This document shows, in pieces, positions 1 through 8,253 of a stretch of DNA of 64,000 nt. How positions within the stretch are numbered: the first letter of the stretch is position 1; every line of letters begins with the position of its first letter. The translations under genes and the position numbers were made by a program. A model generated the notes under the pieces. It saw only the letters and a list, made by a program, of their open reading frames with translations. It was not told the origin of the DNA and ran no database searches. The stretch covers positions 4,368,228-4,432,227 of the forward strand of contig NZ_CP076723.1 of assembly GCF_018986915.1 (NCBI RefSeq), read 5' to 3'. This DNA comes from Geomonas oryzisoli (lineage in GTDB: Bacteria; Desulfobacterota; Desulfuromonadia; Geobacterales; Geobacteraceae).

Positions 1-2
1 GA

Positions 3-59
3 CAGGTGGTGAACGCTTCGTGGGAAAGGCTGTTGGATTTCCTGGGGAAGAGTGAATAA
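3..59 (+). CDS. 3' end of an unidentified protein (truncated by window start)
   Basis: An open frame runs in from the window edge and ends at the TAA at 57-59, giving the tail VVNASWERLLDFLGKSE. The pattern of a small residue, Trp, Arg and a hydrophobic helix ending in FLGK resembles the last helix of dienelactone hydrolase or other alpha/beta hydrolase proteins, but 18 residues are too few to decide. A perfect palindrome follows at 83-102, which fits the end of a transcription unit. Confidence 0.5.
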   Translation, partial: QVVNASWERLLDFLGKSE

Positions 60-82
60 GAGACGGCAGGCGCTGCAAAGGC

Positions 83-102
83 GGGCGAATGATCATTCGC
101 CC
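83..102. terminator. Perfect 20-bp palindrome after the first gene
   Basis: The sequence GGGCGAATGATCATTCGCCC is fully self-complementary and lies 24 bp after the stop codon at 59. There is no T-run, so it may be a weak terminator or an mRNA 3'-end stabiliser rather than a classical intrinsic terminator. Confidence 0.4.
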
Positions 103-139
103 CTGCCGTGCGCAGCGAAGCTGGATAGAGGATGAACGA

Positions 140-169
140 ATAAGGGGCGCCGGTGACGGCGCCCCTTAT
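140..169. terminator. Bidirectional terminator between convergent genes
   Basis: A 12-bp stem ATAAGGGGCGCC with its complement GGCGCCCCTTAT encloses a 6-nt loop and sits directly at the 3' end of the minus-strand EamA gene (stop at 174). A/T-rich flanks lie on both sides, which suits termination of converging transcripts. Confidence 0.75.
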
Positions 170-173
170 CTAT

Positions 174-1088
174 TTATACGGCACGCTTGCCGGACATGGA
201 GTAGGCGAGGACGGCTAGGCCCGCAAAGAGAAGCGGGATCCCGGCCATCGCGGTGGGGGTCAGGTGCTCCCGCAGGAACAGGATCCCCAACAAAGCGGCG
301 ACCAGCGGCTCGGCAAGGGAAAGGGTCACCGCCGAGGCGACCGGAACGCTGCGCAGCCCCATGGCGAAGAGGACGTAGGACAGGGCGGTGACCACGACGC
401 CGAGGTAAAGAACAACCATGGTCCCTCGGGGTGTGACTACCCAGGCGAGATCGGTGAAGAACAGCACCGGCAGGAGCAGGAGCGCGCCCAGGCAGAAAAC
501 GACGGCCATGACAGCTTCAGAGCTGCGACCGGGCAGCAGCACCTTGATGGCCATGGTGTAGCAGGCGTAGGAGGTGCCTGCGCCAAGGGCCAACAGGATG
601 CCCAACACGTCAATGGCGATGTCACCGCCACCGGTGACCAACAGGCTGCAACCGGCGAGGGCGAGCACGGTGGCGATCCCCCATGCCCGACCCGGACGCT
701 CCCCTCGGACTATGAAGCCCAGAATGCCGGCGATCACAGGGGAACTGCCGATGGCGACCAGCGTGCCGACAGCGACGCCGGTCCTATGCACCGCGGTGAA
801 AAAGGTGAGTTGGTAGATGGCGACGAAACCGCCCGCGGCCAGCGTCGCCCAGAAGGGCCAGCGCCCCTTGCCGAGGCCGCCTTTCAAGAAGGCAAGCACC
901 ATCAGGGCCGCGCCTCCCACGATAAGGCGAAAGGCGCCGACGCTCCAGGGACTGACGCCCGCAGGCGAGAGGGCCTGGGCGGTGCCGGAGGTTCCCCAAA
1001 GGGTGGCAGCGGCAAGTACCAGCAGGGCGCCGCCAGCGGCGCCGGTGGTTGCCGGGGCGGGTGCGGTGGAGTCGGGTGCGGTTTCCAT
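174..1088 (-). CDS. EamA/DMT-family transporter
   Basis: A 304-residue polytopic membrane protein with about ten hydrophobic segments arranged as two EamA halves. The first TM holds the family-like stretch LWGTSGTAQAL, and the second half contains the ALSYVLFAMGLRSVP and SLAEPLVAALLG motifs typical of drug/metabolite transporters (RhaT/YdcZ type). The frame extends 16 codons further to a TTG at 1136, but the ATG at 1088 is preferred because it starts just before the Ala/Pro-rich leader to TM1; neither start has a convincing ribosome binding site. Substrate cannot be predicted. It is a single-gene unit ending at the hairpin at 140-169, and lies just downstream of prfC on the same strand. Confidence 0.85.
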   Translation of the reverse strand: METAPDSTAPAPATTGAAGGALLVLAAATLWGTSGTAQALSPAGVSPWSVGAFRLIVGGAALMVLAFLKGGLGKGRWPFWATLAAGGFVAIYQLTFFTAVHRTGVAVGTLVAIGSSPVIAGILGFIVRGERPGRAWGIATVLALAGCSLLVTGGGDIAIDVLGILLALGAGTSYACYTMAIKVLLPGRSSEAVMAVVFCLGALLLLPVLFFTDLAWVVTPRGTMVVLYLGVVVTALSYVLFAMGLRSVPVASAVTLSLAEPLVAALLGILFLREHLTPTAMAGIPLLFAGLAVLAYSMSGKRAV

Positions 1089-1159
1089 GGCGGGTTTCTC
1101 GTTGAGGCAGTCGGACCGGTCCGACTGGTGGGACAAGGTGGAGACTGCCTGATGCTGCC

Positions 1160-2740
1160 TTAGCTATGCTCGCGGGTGGCGTGGAAGCTGAGTTCCTTCC
1201 AGTTCTCCATGGTGTTTTCCAGGCGCCACTGGCTCCCGGCGAGATAGGCCAGGTTCCCTTCGCCATCCAGGTAGAGGTTCATGGCCTCCTTCTTCTGGAA
1301 CTCGTCCAGTTTCTTCCTGTCGCCGGTAACCCAGCGGGCGGTAACGTAGGAAACGGGCTCGTAGACGGCCTTGACGCCGTACTCGTGCTCCAGGCGGTGC
1401 ATGACGACGTCGAACTGGAGCATGCCGACCGCACCGACGATCCAGTCCGCCCCCATCAGCGGGCGGAACACCTGGGTGGTCCCCTCCTCGGCGAGTTGCA
1501 CCAGCCCCTTCTCGAGGGATTTCGACTTGAGCGGGTTCAGGATGCGCACTTTCCGGAAATGTTCCGGCGCGAAATTGGGAATACCGGTATATTTGAGGTC
1601 TTCACCCTGGGTGAAGGTATCGCCGATCTTGATGGTGCCGTGGTTATGGATGCCGATGATGTCGCCGGCATAGGCCTCATCCACGTTGGTGCGGTCCTGG
1701 GCCATGAAGATGGTGGCGTTGGCTATCTGCACCTCGCGCCCCAGCCTCAGGTGTTTCACCTTCATGCCGCGTACGAATTTCCCCGAGCAGATCCTGAAGA
1801 AGGCGATGCGGTCGCGGTGTGCCGGGTCCATGTTCGCCTGGATCTTGAAGGTGAAGCCGGTAAAGGGCTCCTCGTACGGGGACACGATACGGCTGGTGGT
1901 TTCACGCGACAGCGGCGCAGGCGCGTTCTCCACGAAGGAATCCAGCAGCTGCTGCACGCCGAAGGTGTTGATCGCGGAACCGAAGAAGACCGGGGTCTGC
2001 TTGCCGGCGAGATAGGCCTCGGGGTCGAAGGGGTGGGCAGCTCCTTCCAGGAGTTCGACGTCGTTGCGCAGCTCCTCAACCTGGCTCCCCAGGAGCTCGT
2101 CCAGCAGGGGATCGTCCAGGCCCTTGACCGTGATGATCTCGCCCACGCCCCGGTCCGCCTCGGGATCGTAGAAGGTGATCTCCTTGGTGTAGAGGTGGTA
2201 GGTGCCGCGGAAGCGTTTGCCCATGCCGATGGGCCAGGTCATGGGGGCGCACTGGATATTGAGGGTGCTTTCGATGTCGTCCAGGAGGTCGAGCGGCTCA
2301 CGTCCCTCACGGTCCAGCTTGTTGATGAAGGTCATGATCGGGGTATGACGCAGGCGGCAGACCTCGAGGAGCTTCTTGGTCTGGCTCTCGACACCCTTCA
2401 CCGAATCGATAACCATCAATACAGAGTCAACTGCTGTTAAGGTTCTGTAGGTATCTTCCGAAAAGTCATTATGACCCGGGGTATCGAGGAGGTTGATCTC
2501 GAAATCGCGATAGGTGAACTTCATGACGGAGGAGGTGACCGAGATACCACGCTGCTTCTCCATCTCCATCCAGTCACTGGTGGCGTGACGCGCCGACTTC
2601 CGGGCGCGCACCTCGCCCGCCTGTTGAATGGCGCCGCCAAAGAGCAGCAGCTTCTCGGTTATGGTAGTCTTACCTGCGTCCGGATGGCTGATGATGGCGA
2701 AGGTGCGACGCTTCTCTATTTCCTGTTCGTTGAACCGCAT
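1160..2740 (-). CDS. prfC: Peptide chain release factor 3 (RF3)
   Basis: A 526-residue translational GTPase that recycles RF1/RF2 from the ribosome after peptide release. All G motifs are visible: HPDAGKTT (G1), the switch II motif DTPGHNDF, and NKLD (G4) near residue 140. The RF3 signature [17 protein letters not shown] follows the effector loop, and the length matches RF3 (about 527), shorter than EF-G. The ATG at 2740 was chosen over the in-frame TTG just upstream (2743) because GGGAG lies about nine bases before it. The intergenic gap to the EamA gene is short (about 70 bp), so the two may be co-transcribed. Confidence 0.95.
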   Translation of the reverse strand: MRFNEQEIEKRRTFAIISHPDAGKTTITEKLLLFGGAIQQAGEVRARKSARHATSDWMEMEKQRGISVTSSVMKFTYRDFEINLLDTPGHNDFSEDTYRTLTAVDSVLMVIDSVKGVESQTKKLLEVCRLRHTPIMTFINKLDREGREPLDLLDDIESTLNIQCAPMTWPIGMGKRFRGTYHLYTKEITFYDPEADRGVGEIITVKGLDDPLLDELLGSQVEELRNDVELLEGAAHPFDPEAYLAGKQTPVFFGSAINTFGVQQLLDSFVENAPAPLSRETTSRIVSPYEEPFTGFTFKIQANMDPAHRDRIAFFRICSGKFVRGMKVKHLRLGREVQIANATIFMAQDRTNVDEAYAGDIIGIHNHGTIKIGDTFTQGEDLKYTGIPNFAPEHFRKVRILNPLKSKSLEKGLVQLAEEGTTQVFRPLMGADWIVGAVGMLQFDVVMHRLEHEYGVKAVYEPVSYVTARWVTGDRKKLDEFQKKEAMNLYLDGEGNLAYLAGSQWRLENTMENWKELSFHATREHS

Positions 2741-2872
2741 CAACTGGAACTCCCGTTAAAATTCTCTGGACAAAAGAAAGGCGAAGAGGGTATCTTCGCC
2801 GGACCATTACAGCACAGCATAATCGCACAGTAACCGCCTAAAGGGCAATAATTTTTTTCCGGTGAAACGTCC

Positions 2873-3583
2873 ATGAACGACATCTATCAGCGGCTGCATG
2901 TTGCCGACGAAGCACAGGACAATGCCGAGATCATCGCCACTCTCGCTGCGATCAAAGCGGGCAGGCTGAAAAACGACCTGAGGCTTCTGAACTTCTACCG
3001 CGAGGTTCCCGTCAGCTACGCTGCCGAGGTACTGACCGTGGAAGAGCACGACGCGGAACTGCTGGTGAACCAGATACAGGCCGTGGTGATCGCGCATGAA
3101 AAGCTGACGGTGATCAAAAGCAGCCACTTCCGCAGGGACGTGGCCGCCACGGTGACCTACGTCAACGTGGAAAAATCGCGGGTGGTGCTCTCCAACCTGA
3201 GCTATGCCCTGGTGCGCGCCGACCGGCGCATGTCGGTACGGGTGCAGCTCGGCTCCGCCATCGACGCCACCTTCGCCGCCCCGGAACTCGACGAGGTGCA
3301 CGGCCGCCTGCACGACATGTCGCTCACCGGCATGTCCATCAACGTGGCGCGCGATCCCCACCTCACACTCACCCAGAAGGGCGAACTCAGCATCGCACTC
3401 CCCTCAGGTTCCATCACGGTCGCGGCGTCGCTGTTGAAGGTGTTCACTCTCGACAGCGGGTTCCGGCTGGTCTTCGAGATCGAGCCATCGCGCGCGGCGG
3501 AGCTCAGCATTTCGCAGTACATCTTCCAGCGCCAGGTGGAGATCATCAAGGAACTCAAGGACCACCCGGGCGTAAGCGGCTAG
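2873..3583 (+). CDS. PilZ-domain protein (c-di-GMP receptor candidate)
   Basis: A 236-residue cytosolic protein. The C-terminal half is a PilZ domain with the arginine-rich RADRRMSVRV segment at about residue 112 followed by DMSLTGM at about 148, matching the RxxxR and (D/N)xSxxG c-di-GMP contacts. The N-terminal 105 residues resemble a YcgR-like flagellar-brake module or a second PilZ-related fold (conserved EEHDAELLV..., QIQAVVI). It probably binds c-di-GMP and acts on motility, pili or secretion; no partner is encoded beside it. The stop codon is only 4 bp before tatD, suggesting co-transcription. Confidence 0.85.
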   Translation: MNDIYQRLHVADEAQDNAEIIATLAAIKAGRLKNDLRLLNFYREVPVSYAAEVLTVEEHDAELLVNQIQAVVIAHEKLTVIKSSHFRRDVAATVTYVNVEKSRVVLSNLSYALVRADRRMSVRVQLGSAIDATFAAPELDEVHGRLHDMSLTGMSINVARDPHLTLTQKGELSIALPSGSITVAASLLKVFTLDSGFRLVFEIEPSRAAELSISQYIFQRQVEIIKELKDHPGVSG

Positions 3584-3587
3584 CATC

Positions 3588-4379
3588 ATGCTTTTTGACA
3601 GCCACTGCCACCTGGATGACCCGCAGCTCTTACCCCGCCTGGGCGCGCTCATTCCGGAGGCCGAGGCTGCCGGCGTCGCGGCCTTCCTGGTACCGGGGGT
3701 GCACCCCTCGGGTTGGCCGGTGATCCAGGCACTCTCGCAAAAGATTCCCCGCATCTTCCCCGCCTACGGCGTCCACCCCATGCACGCCGACCTCGTCACT
3801 CCCGCGATCCTGTCCGACCTCAGGCGCCACGCGACCTCTGCCCGTGCCATCGGCGAGATCGGGCTCGACTACCTGCTCCCCTCCCCTTCCCGGCAGTTGC
3901 AACGGGAGGCCTTCATAGCGCAGCTGCACGTCGCCATCGAGACCGGACTGCCGGTCCTGCTCCACTGCCGCAAGGCCTTCGAGGACCTGACCGCCATCCT
4001 CCGTGATCTGGGGGGCGCCGGCTCCATCGGCGGCGTCATGCACTCATTTTCCGGGAGTCTCGAATCGGCCGAGGTCTGCCTCAAGCTCGGACTGCACATC
4101 TCCCTCTCCGGAACGGTTACCTACGCCAACGCGCGCCGCCCGGTCGAGGTGGCCGCGGCGGTTCCGCTGGAACGGCTGCTGCTGGAAACGGACGCACCCG
4201 ACCTGGCGCCGGAGCCGTACCGCGGCACCGTCAACGTACCGGCCCTGCTCGTCACCACGGCACGACGTGTCGCTGACATCAGGGGCATCGCCTTCGAAGA
4301 ACTCGCCCGCCGCACCTTTGACAATGCCTCCCGGCTCTTCAAACCGGACCTGTCCCTGTCCTCCCCTTCATCGCATTAG
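3588..4379 (+). CDS. TatD-family metal-dependent hydrolase / DNase
   Basis: A 263-residue amidohydrolase-fold protein. The metal-ligand motifs are in order: DSHCHLD at the N-terminus, EIGLDY near residue 90, LLHCRKAF near 125, MHSFSG near 150 and ETDAPDL near 200. These are the TatD signatures for Mg/Mn-dependent deoxyribonuclease activity on DNA repair or degradation substrates. Length is typical (about 260). It follows the PilZ gene with a 4-bp gap and no separate promoter is apparent. It could be TatD itself or the YcfH/YjjV paralogue; the sequence does not distinguish these. Confidence 0.92.
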   Translation: MLFDSHCHLDDPQLLPRLGALIPEAEAAGVAAFLVPGVHPSGWPVIQALSQKIPRIFPAYGVHPMHADLVTPAILSDLRRHATSARAIGEIGLDYLLPSPSRQLQREAFIAQLHVAIETGLPVLLHCRKAFEDLTAILRDLGGAGSIGGVMHSFSGSLESAEVCLKLGLHISLSGTVTYANARRPVEVAAAVPLERLLLETDAPDLAPEPYRGTVNVPALLVTTARRVADIRGIAFEELARRTFDNASRLFKPDLSLSSPSSH

Positions 4380-4405
4380 ACTGTTTTCATTGCTATTTCA
4401 GTCGT

Positions 4406-4433
4406 TTGACCTCCTGAGCTGCTTCGATATACT
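4406..4433 (+). promoter_or_regulatory. Sigma70-type promoter for the ferritin-like gene
   Basis: TTGACC (4406-4411) and TATACT (4428-4433) are separated by 16 bp (17 if TTTGAC is used). They lie 43 bp upstream of the ATG at 4476, giving a short leader with its own GGAGG ribosome binding site. Confidence 0.7.
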
Positions 4434-4475
4434 CTTGCCAGGCAATTCCCATTGAACCGTTACGGAGGTACAGCC

Positions 4476-4973
4476 ATGTTCAAGGAATACACACTGCAGG
4501 AAGCGTTGAAACTGGCCATCAAGACCGAGAAAGAGAGCATGGACTTCTACCGTCGGGCGGGGTCAGTGAGCAAGGATGAGAGATCGAAGAAGGTGTTCGA
4601 CCTTTTGGCCAACGAGGAGGCCGGGCACCTGCGCGCCTTCTTCGACCACTATCGCGGCGGCGACCTGGGCGACATCGACAGCTACCTCGCCTCTCCGCCG
4701 GACAAGCAGTCGGCCACCCATCTCGCGCTGGAACAGGCCATCGCGGCCGAGAGCCATGAGCAGAAGGCGCTGGAGATCGCCCTGAAGGAGGAGAAATCCT
4801 GTATCGACTTCTACACCATCCTGGTGAAGGACGTGGTGGACCCGCTGGTGCGCCGCGTCTTCGAAACGGTGATCAGGGAGACCCAGGGCCACTACGACAT
4901 GATCGAGGACGAGTACATGCGGATCATGACCATGGTGCACAGCTCGGATCAGAACATCTATGTGAGGGAGTAA
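4476..4973 (+). CDS. Ferritin-like (rubrerythrin-type) di-iron protein
   Basis: A 165-residue all-helical protein of the ferritin/rubrerythrin superfamily. Iron ligands are visible as two E...ExxH pairs: EKESMDFY with NEEAGHLRAF, and EEKSCIDFY with ETQGHYDMIEDE. It lacks the C-terminal rubredoxin-like Cys4 domain of true rubrerythrins, so electron donors would have to come from another protein. The likely role is peroxide reduction or iron handling in an anaerobe. The ATG at 4476 is chosen because GGAGG lies seven bases upstream; an upstream in-frame start at 4452 has no such site. It has its own promoter and is separate from tatD. Confidence 0.88.
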   Translation: MFKEYTLQEALKLAIKTEKESMDFYRRAGSVSKDERSKKVFDLLANEEAGHLRAFFDHYRGGDLGDIDSYLASPPDKQSATHLALEQAIAAESHEQKALEIALKEEKSCIDFYTILVKDVVDPLVRRVFETVIRETQGHYDMIEDEYMRIMTMVHSSDQNIYVRE

Positions 4974-5041
4974 GCTGGGGGAAGGCACCCGAAGGGCGCC
5001 GGTCAATGGGGCAAGAGCAGCGGCCGAGGGAGGGGCTTTCT

Positions 5042-5085
5042 GTGGACCCGGTGGACAAAAAGTGGACATGGTGGACGCGGTGGAC
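5042..5085. repeat. Five tandem GTGGAC units
   Basis: GTGGAC occurs at 5042, 5051, 5062, 5071 and 5080, a near-regular 9-11-bp spacing, in the 3' region of the ferritin-like gene. The units between are CCG, AAAAA, ATG and GCG-type spacers. No coding function is apparent. Confidence 0.7.
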
Positions 5086-5114
5086 GTAGAGAGAGCCGTA
5101 AAACCACCAATGTG

Positions 5115-5149
5115 AAAAGCCTCCGCACCTGTTGGTGCGGAGGCTTTTT
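5115..5149. terminator. Strong intrinsic terminator
   Basis: A 15-bp stem, AAAAGCCTCCGCACC with GGTGCGGAGGCTTTT, around a TGTT loop and ending in a T-run on the plus strand and A-run on the other side. It terminates the ferritin-like transcript and can also serve the convergent transglycosylase gene. Confidence 0.9.
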
Positions 5150-5192
5150 GCTTTGGTTGCTGCTCAACCTTAACCTCGACCTCGACCTGCCT

Positions 5193-5978
5193 CTACGCCA
5201 GGTACTGGGCATAGTACCCTTTGACCCGGGCCAGATAGGTCCTGGTCTCCCGGGGGAGGGTGTCGGTTCCGTGACGGTCGACGTTGCCGGGACCCCAGTT
5301 GTAGGCGGCCAACGCTTCGTCAACGTTGCCGTTGTAACGCCGCAGCATGTCCTTCAAAAACCTGGTGCCGGCCATGATGTTCTGCTCGGGGTCGAAAGCA
5401 TCGGTCACGCCGAGCCCACGCGCGGTCGCCGGCATCAACTGCATCAGCCCCTGGGCCCCGGCAGAACTGACGGCACGGGGATCAAAATTGCTCTCGGCCT
5501 TGATGACGGCCCGGATCAACCCGCTGTCGACACCGTAACGCTGGCTCGCCCGCTGGATGATGGAGTCGGTGCTGCGGTCATCGGATACCGCCGGGACCGT
5601 CGGCAGCTGGCCGGCTTGAAAATGCGCCTGCTGTGCCTGAAACGCCGCCTCGGCCCCCTGGTCGGCCGCCACCTCACGGGTCTCGGCCACCGCGCTGCCC
5701 CCGGAGGGGAGCTGTTCGAGGAACCGGTTCAACAACCCCTGCACGTTGACGTTGGCTGTGGACGGGGCCGACGCGGCCGACTCACCGCCTATGGCCAGGG
5801 CGGAGCTGAGCATCTTCAGCCGCAACGCTTCGGCTGCGGCCTGCGGCGTCACGTGCGCGCCGGCGCCACCTTTGTCCAGCATCTCCTGGAACGGTACAGC
5901 CGGTGAACCGGCGGCGGGGGCGGCCTTCTTGCCCCCTTCGACGCCCGCCGGCGCCGTGGTTATCGGATTGATCGACAT
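5193..5978 (-). CDS. SLT-domain lytic transglycosylase
   Basis: A 261-residue protein whose last 120 residues form an SLT (goose lysozyme-like) domain: catalytic Glu162 in KAESNFDPRAV, then AGAQGLMQLMP and the AYNWGPGNV motif near 235. It cleaves peptidoglycan glycan strands to 1,6-anhydro products. The first 130 residues are low complexity (Ala/Gly/Gln-rich) and there is no signal peptide, which suits export by a flagellar or other dedicated apparatus rather than Sec. It lies 11 bp downstream of the NtrC-type regulator gene on the same strand and next to chemotaxis genes, which supports a link to motility or cell-envelope remodelling, but this is inference. Confidence 0.88.
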   Translation of the reverse strand: MSINPITTAPAGVEGGKKAAPAAGSPAVPFQEMLDKGGAGAHVTPQAAAEALRLKMLSSALAIGGESAASAPSTANVNVQGLLNRFLEQLPSGGSAVAETREVAADQGAEAAFQAQQAHFQAGQLPTVPAVSDDRSTDSIIQRASQRYGVDSGLIRAVIKAESNFDPRAVSSAGAQGLMQLMPATARGLGVTDAFDPEQNIMAGTRFLKDMLRRYNGNVDEALAAYNWGPGNVDRHGTDTLPRETRTYLARVKGYYAQYLA

Positions 5979-5989
5979 ATGCTCCCCTC

Positions 5990-7396
5990 TTACGGGGAAA
6001 GCGGAGTCTCCCCGTAAACCAGTTTCTTCTTCTTCAACTTCTCGATCAGCGTGGTGCGCTTCAAGTTCAGGAGTTCGGCGGCCTCTTTCTTGTTGCCGCC
6101 GCTCTTCTCCAGCGCCTGCATGATCAGCCGGTTCTCGAATTCCTCGACGGCGCTGTTCAGGCAGAAGCCGTCGTCGGGAAGGTTGATCATGTGCTCGCCG
6201 TGCACCACCGGGGTGCTGCGGCCGCCGCGGTACTTCTCGGGGAGGTCGTGAATGTTGATCACGCCGGTCCCTTTGATGATCACCAGGCGCTCCACCAGGT
6301 TCTCCAACTCGCGCACGTTGCCGGGCCAGTCGTAGCTCCCCAGGGTCTCCATGACCTGCTTGTCAAAACCTTGAACCTTGCGCTGCTTGCTCCGGTTGAA
6401 CTTCTCCAAAAAGCTGTTCAGCAAAAGCGGGATGTCGGCGCCGCGCTCCCGCAACGGCGGCAGCATGATCGGAATCACGGAAAGCCTGTAATACAGGTCC
6501 TCGCGGAATTCCTTGGAGGCCACCATGTGGTCCAGGTTCTGGTTGGTGGCCGCGATGATCCGGACATCAACCTTCTTGGAACGGGTGGAACCCACCGGCT
6601 CCAACTCCCGGCTCTGCAGCACGCGCAAAAGCTTCACCTGCAGGTTCGCCTTCATGTCCCCGATCTCGTCGAGGAACAGGGTCCCTTTGTCGGCCATTTC
6701 GAAGCGGCCGACGCGGGTGGCGACGGCCCCGGTGAAGGAGCCCTTGACATGGCCGAACAGCTCACTCTCCAAAAGCTCGTCGGGAATGGCGGCGCAGTTG
6801 AGCGCAACGAAGTTCTTGTCGGAACGGTTGGAAAGGTCGTGAATGGCGCGCGCCACCAGTTCCTTGCCGGTCCCCGACTCACCCTGGATCAGCACGGTGG
6901 AGTCGGAGGTAGCCACCTTTTCGATCATCTCGAACAGCGAGAGCATCTTCTCGCTCTCCCCGATGATGTTGTTCAAAAGCGCCCTGTTCTTTATGCAAGG
7001 CTTGGACCGGAAACTCTTGCTCTGCAGCGCCTGGTGCTCCAGGCCGCGTTTGACGTGGGTTTCCAGCTCCTCGAGGTTGAAGGGCTTTTCCAGATAGAAG
7101 AACGCCCCCGCCTTGAGGAGATTTGCCGTCATCTCGTTGTTGGCGAAGGCGCTGTAGGCTATGGTAACTATCTCCGGCCGGAGCGATTTAAGCTGCCGAA
7201 TGAACTCCAGACCGTTCACCCGCGGCATCATGATATCGGTGATAACCATCTGCACGTCGTGCATCTCGATCTTCTGCAGGGCGTCCTGCCCGTCGAAGGC
7301 TTGGTAGACCTGGTACCCTTTGTAGCTCAGGAAGGCGGCCACGAAGTCCCGCGTCTTCTTGTCGTCGTCTGCGATCAGTATTTTCGGCGTTTCCAT
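5990..7396 (-). CDS. Sigma54-dependent NtrC-family response regulator
   Basis: A 468-residue transcription activator. Residues 1-120 are a receiver domain with the acidic pair D10/D11 and phospho-acceptor D54 in VITDIMMPR. The AAA+ domain follows with Walker A GESGTGKE near residue 172, the sigma54-contact loop as GSFTGA (the usual form is GAFTGA), Walker B GTLFLDEIGD and the R-finger region. A Fis-type helix-turn-helix ends the protein (KKEAAELLNLKRTTLIEKL). The linker and HTH resemble FlrC/FleQ-like regulators, and the flanking transglycosylase and che operon suggest motility or envelope targets. The cognate kinase is not in the immediate neighbourhood. Confidence 0.92.
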   Translation of the reverse strand: METPKILIADDDKKTRDFVAAFLSYKGYQVYQAFDGQDALQKIEMHDVQMVITDIMMPRVNGLEFIRQLKSLRPEIVTIAYSAFANNEMTANLLKAGAFFYLEKPFNLEELETHVKRGLEHQALQSKSFRSKPCIKNRALLNNIIGESEKMLSLFEMIEKVATSDSTVLIQGESGTGKELVARAIHDLSNRSDKNFVALNCAAIPDELLESELFGHVKGSFTGAVATRVGRFEMADKGTLFLDEIGDMKANLQVKLLRVLQSRELEPVGSTRSKKVDVRIIAATNQNLDHMVASKEFREDLYYRLSVIPIMLPPLRERGADIPLLLNSFLEKFNRSKQRKVQGFDKQVMETLGSYDWPGNVRELENLVERLVIIKGTGVINIHDLPEKYRGGRSTPVVHGEHMINLPDDGFCLNSAVEEFENRLIMQALEKSGGNKKEAAELLNLKRTTLIEKLKKKKLVYGETPLSP

Positions 7397-7485
7397 CGTT
7401 TCCCCGATTTCGGTTAAAGTTGCTGCGAATCAAGCCGATACAAAAACGGTCAACGTTCGAAACTATAGCGGGATATTTCGGCAAT

Positions 7486-7499
7486 GTCAATTAAATGAC
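7486..7499. promoter_or_regulatory. Short palindrome in the 317-bp divergent region before cheW
   Basis: The 317-bp gap 7397-7713 separates the divergent regulator gene and the che operon and must hold both promoters. The only symmetric element I see is GTCAATTAAATGAC, with GTCA/TGAC arms. No clean -24/-12 or -35/-10 pair could be assigned. The rest is an A-run (7618-7628) and GC-rich DNA before a GAGGGAGG ribosome binding site for cheW. Confidence 0.25.
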
Positions 7500-7713
7500 T
7501 TACTCGAAAAGTCACCCCTGTCAATAATTTGCTTGTACCCCGGAAACGGCAGGCATTGCGGGGGCCAAAACCGCGCCGGGTGCAGCCTGGCGCCGTCGGC
7601 CCCGAAATTGCGTTAGAGAAAAAAAATATTCAACCTTTGTCCTGCCCCGCCGATTAGGGGTCAATAGGGCGGGCGCCCCGCGTCCCCCTGATTTCACCGC
7701 AGAGGGAGGGTCC

Positions 7714-8211
7714 ATGGAGACCGCACTCACCAAGGTAAAAAGCGAAGAGTACGGGGGGGAGCTGATCCAGCTGGTGAGCTTCAACCTCGAGAAGGAAGAG
7801 TACGGCATCAACGTCCTGATGGTGCGCGAGATCATCCGGATGCTCAACATCACCCGGGTCCCCAACACCCCCCACTACGTGGAGGGAGTCATCAACCTGC
7901 GCGGCAAGGTCATCCCGATCATCAACCTGCGCAAGAAGTTCGACCTGATGGACGCCGAGTACGACAAGCGCACCCGCATCATGGTGATGGAGGTGGTGGG
8001 CGAGCTGATGGGGTTCATCGTGGACGAGGTTTCCGAGGTGATCCGCATCTCGGAGAAGGAGATCCAGCCTCCTCCCCCGGTGGTCTCCAGCGGCATCGAG
8101 CAGGAATGCATGGCCGGCGTCATCAACCAGGCGGACCGGCTCCTGGTACTGCTCGACCTGGAGAAGATGTTCACAGCCGACGAAAGAAGGCTGTTCAGCA
8201 ACGTAGCATAA
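7714..8211 (+). CDS. cheW: Chemotaxis coupling protein CheW
   Basis: A 165-residue CheW-fold protein that couples receptors to CheA. Family hallmarks are the N-terminal QLVSFNLEKEEYGINVLMV strand, the IIRMLNITRVPNTPHYVEG region, INLRGKVIPIINLRKKF, and the C-terminal LLVLLDLEKMF. Length is usual. A strong AGGGAGG site precedes the ATG. It is the first gene of an operon cheW-cheA-cheR-HDOD-cheB, all on the plus strand with gaps of 42, 10, 10 and -4 bp. Confidence 0.95.
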   Translation: METALTKVKSEEYGGELIQLVSFNLEKEEYGINVLMVREIIRMLNITRVPNTPHYVEGVINLRGKVIPIINLRKKFDLMDAEYDKRTRIMVMEVVGELMGFIVDEVSEVIRISEKEIQPPPPVVSSGIEQECMAGVINQADRLLVLLDLEKMFTADERRLFSNVA

Positions 8212-8253
8212 GGCACCAACAGGGGGAAACGCTCCCCCTTTCCGGAGCACACA

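Noticed and set aside
7535-7565. GGCAGGCATTGC as a sigma54 -24/-12 promoter before cheW
   Set aside because: The GG-to-GC distance is 10 instead of 12 bases.
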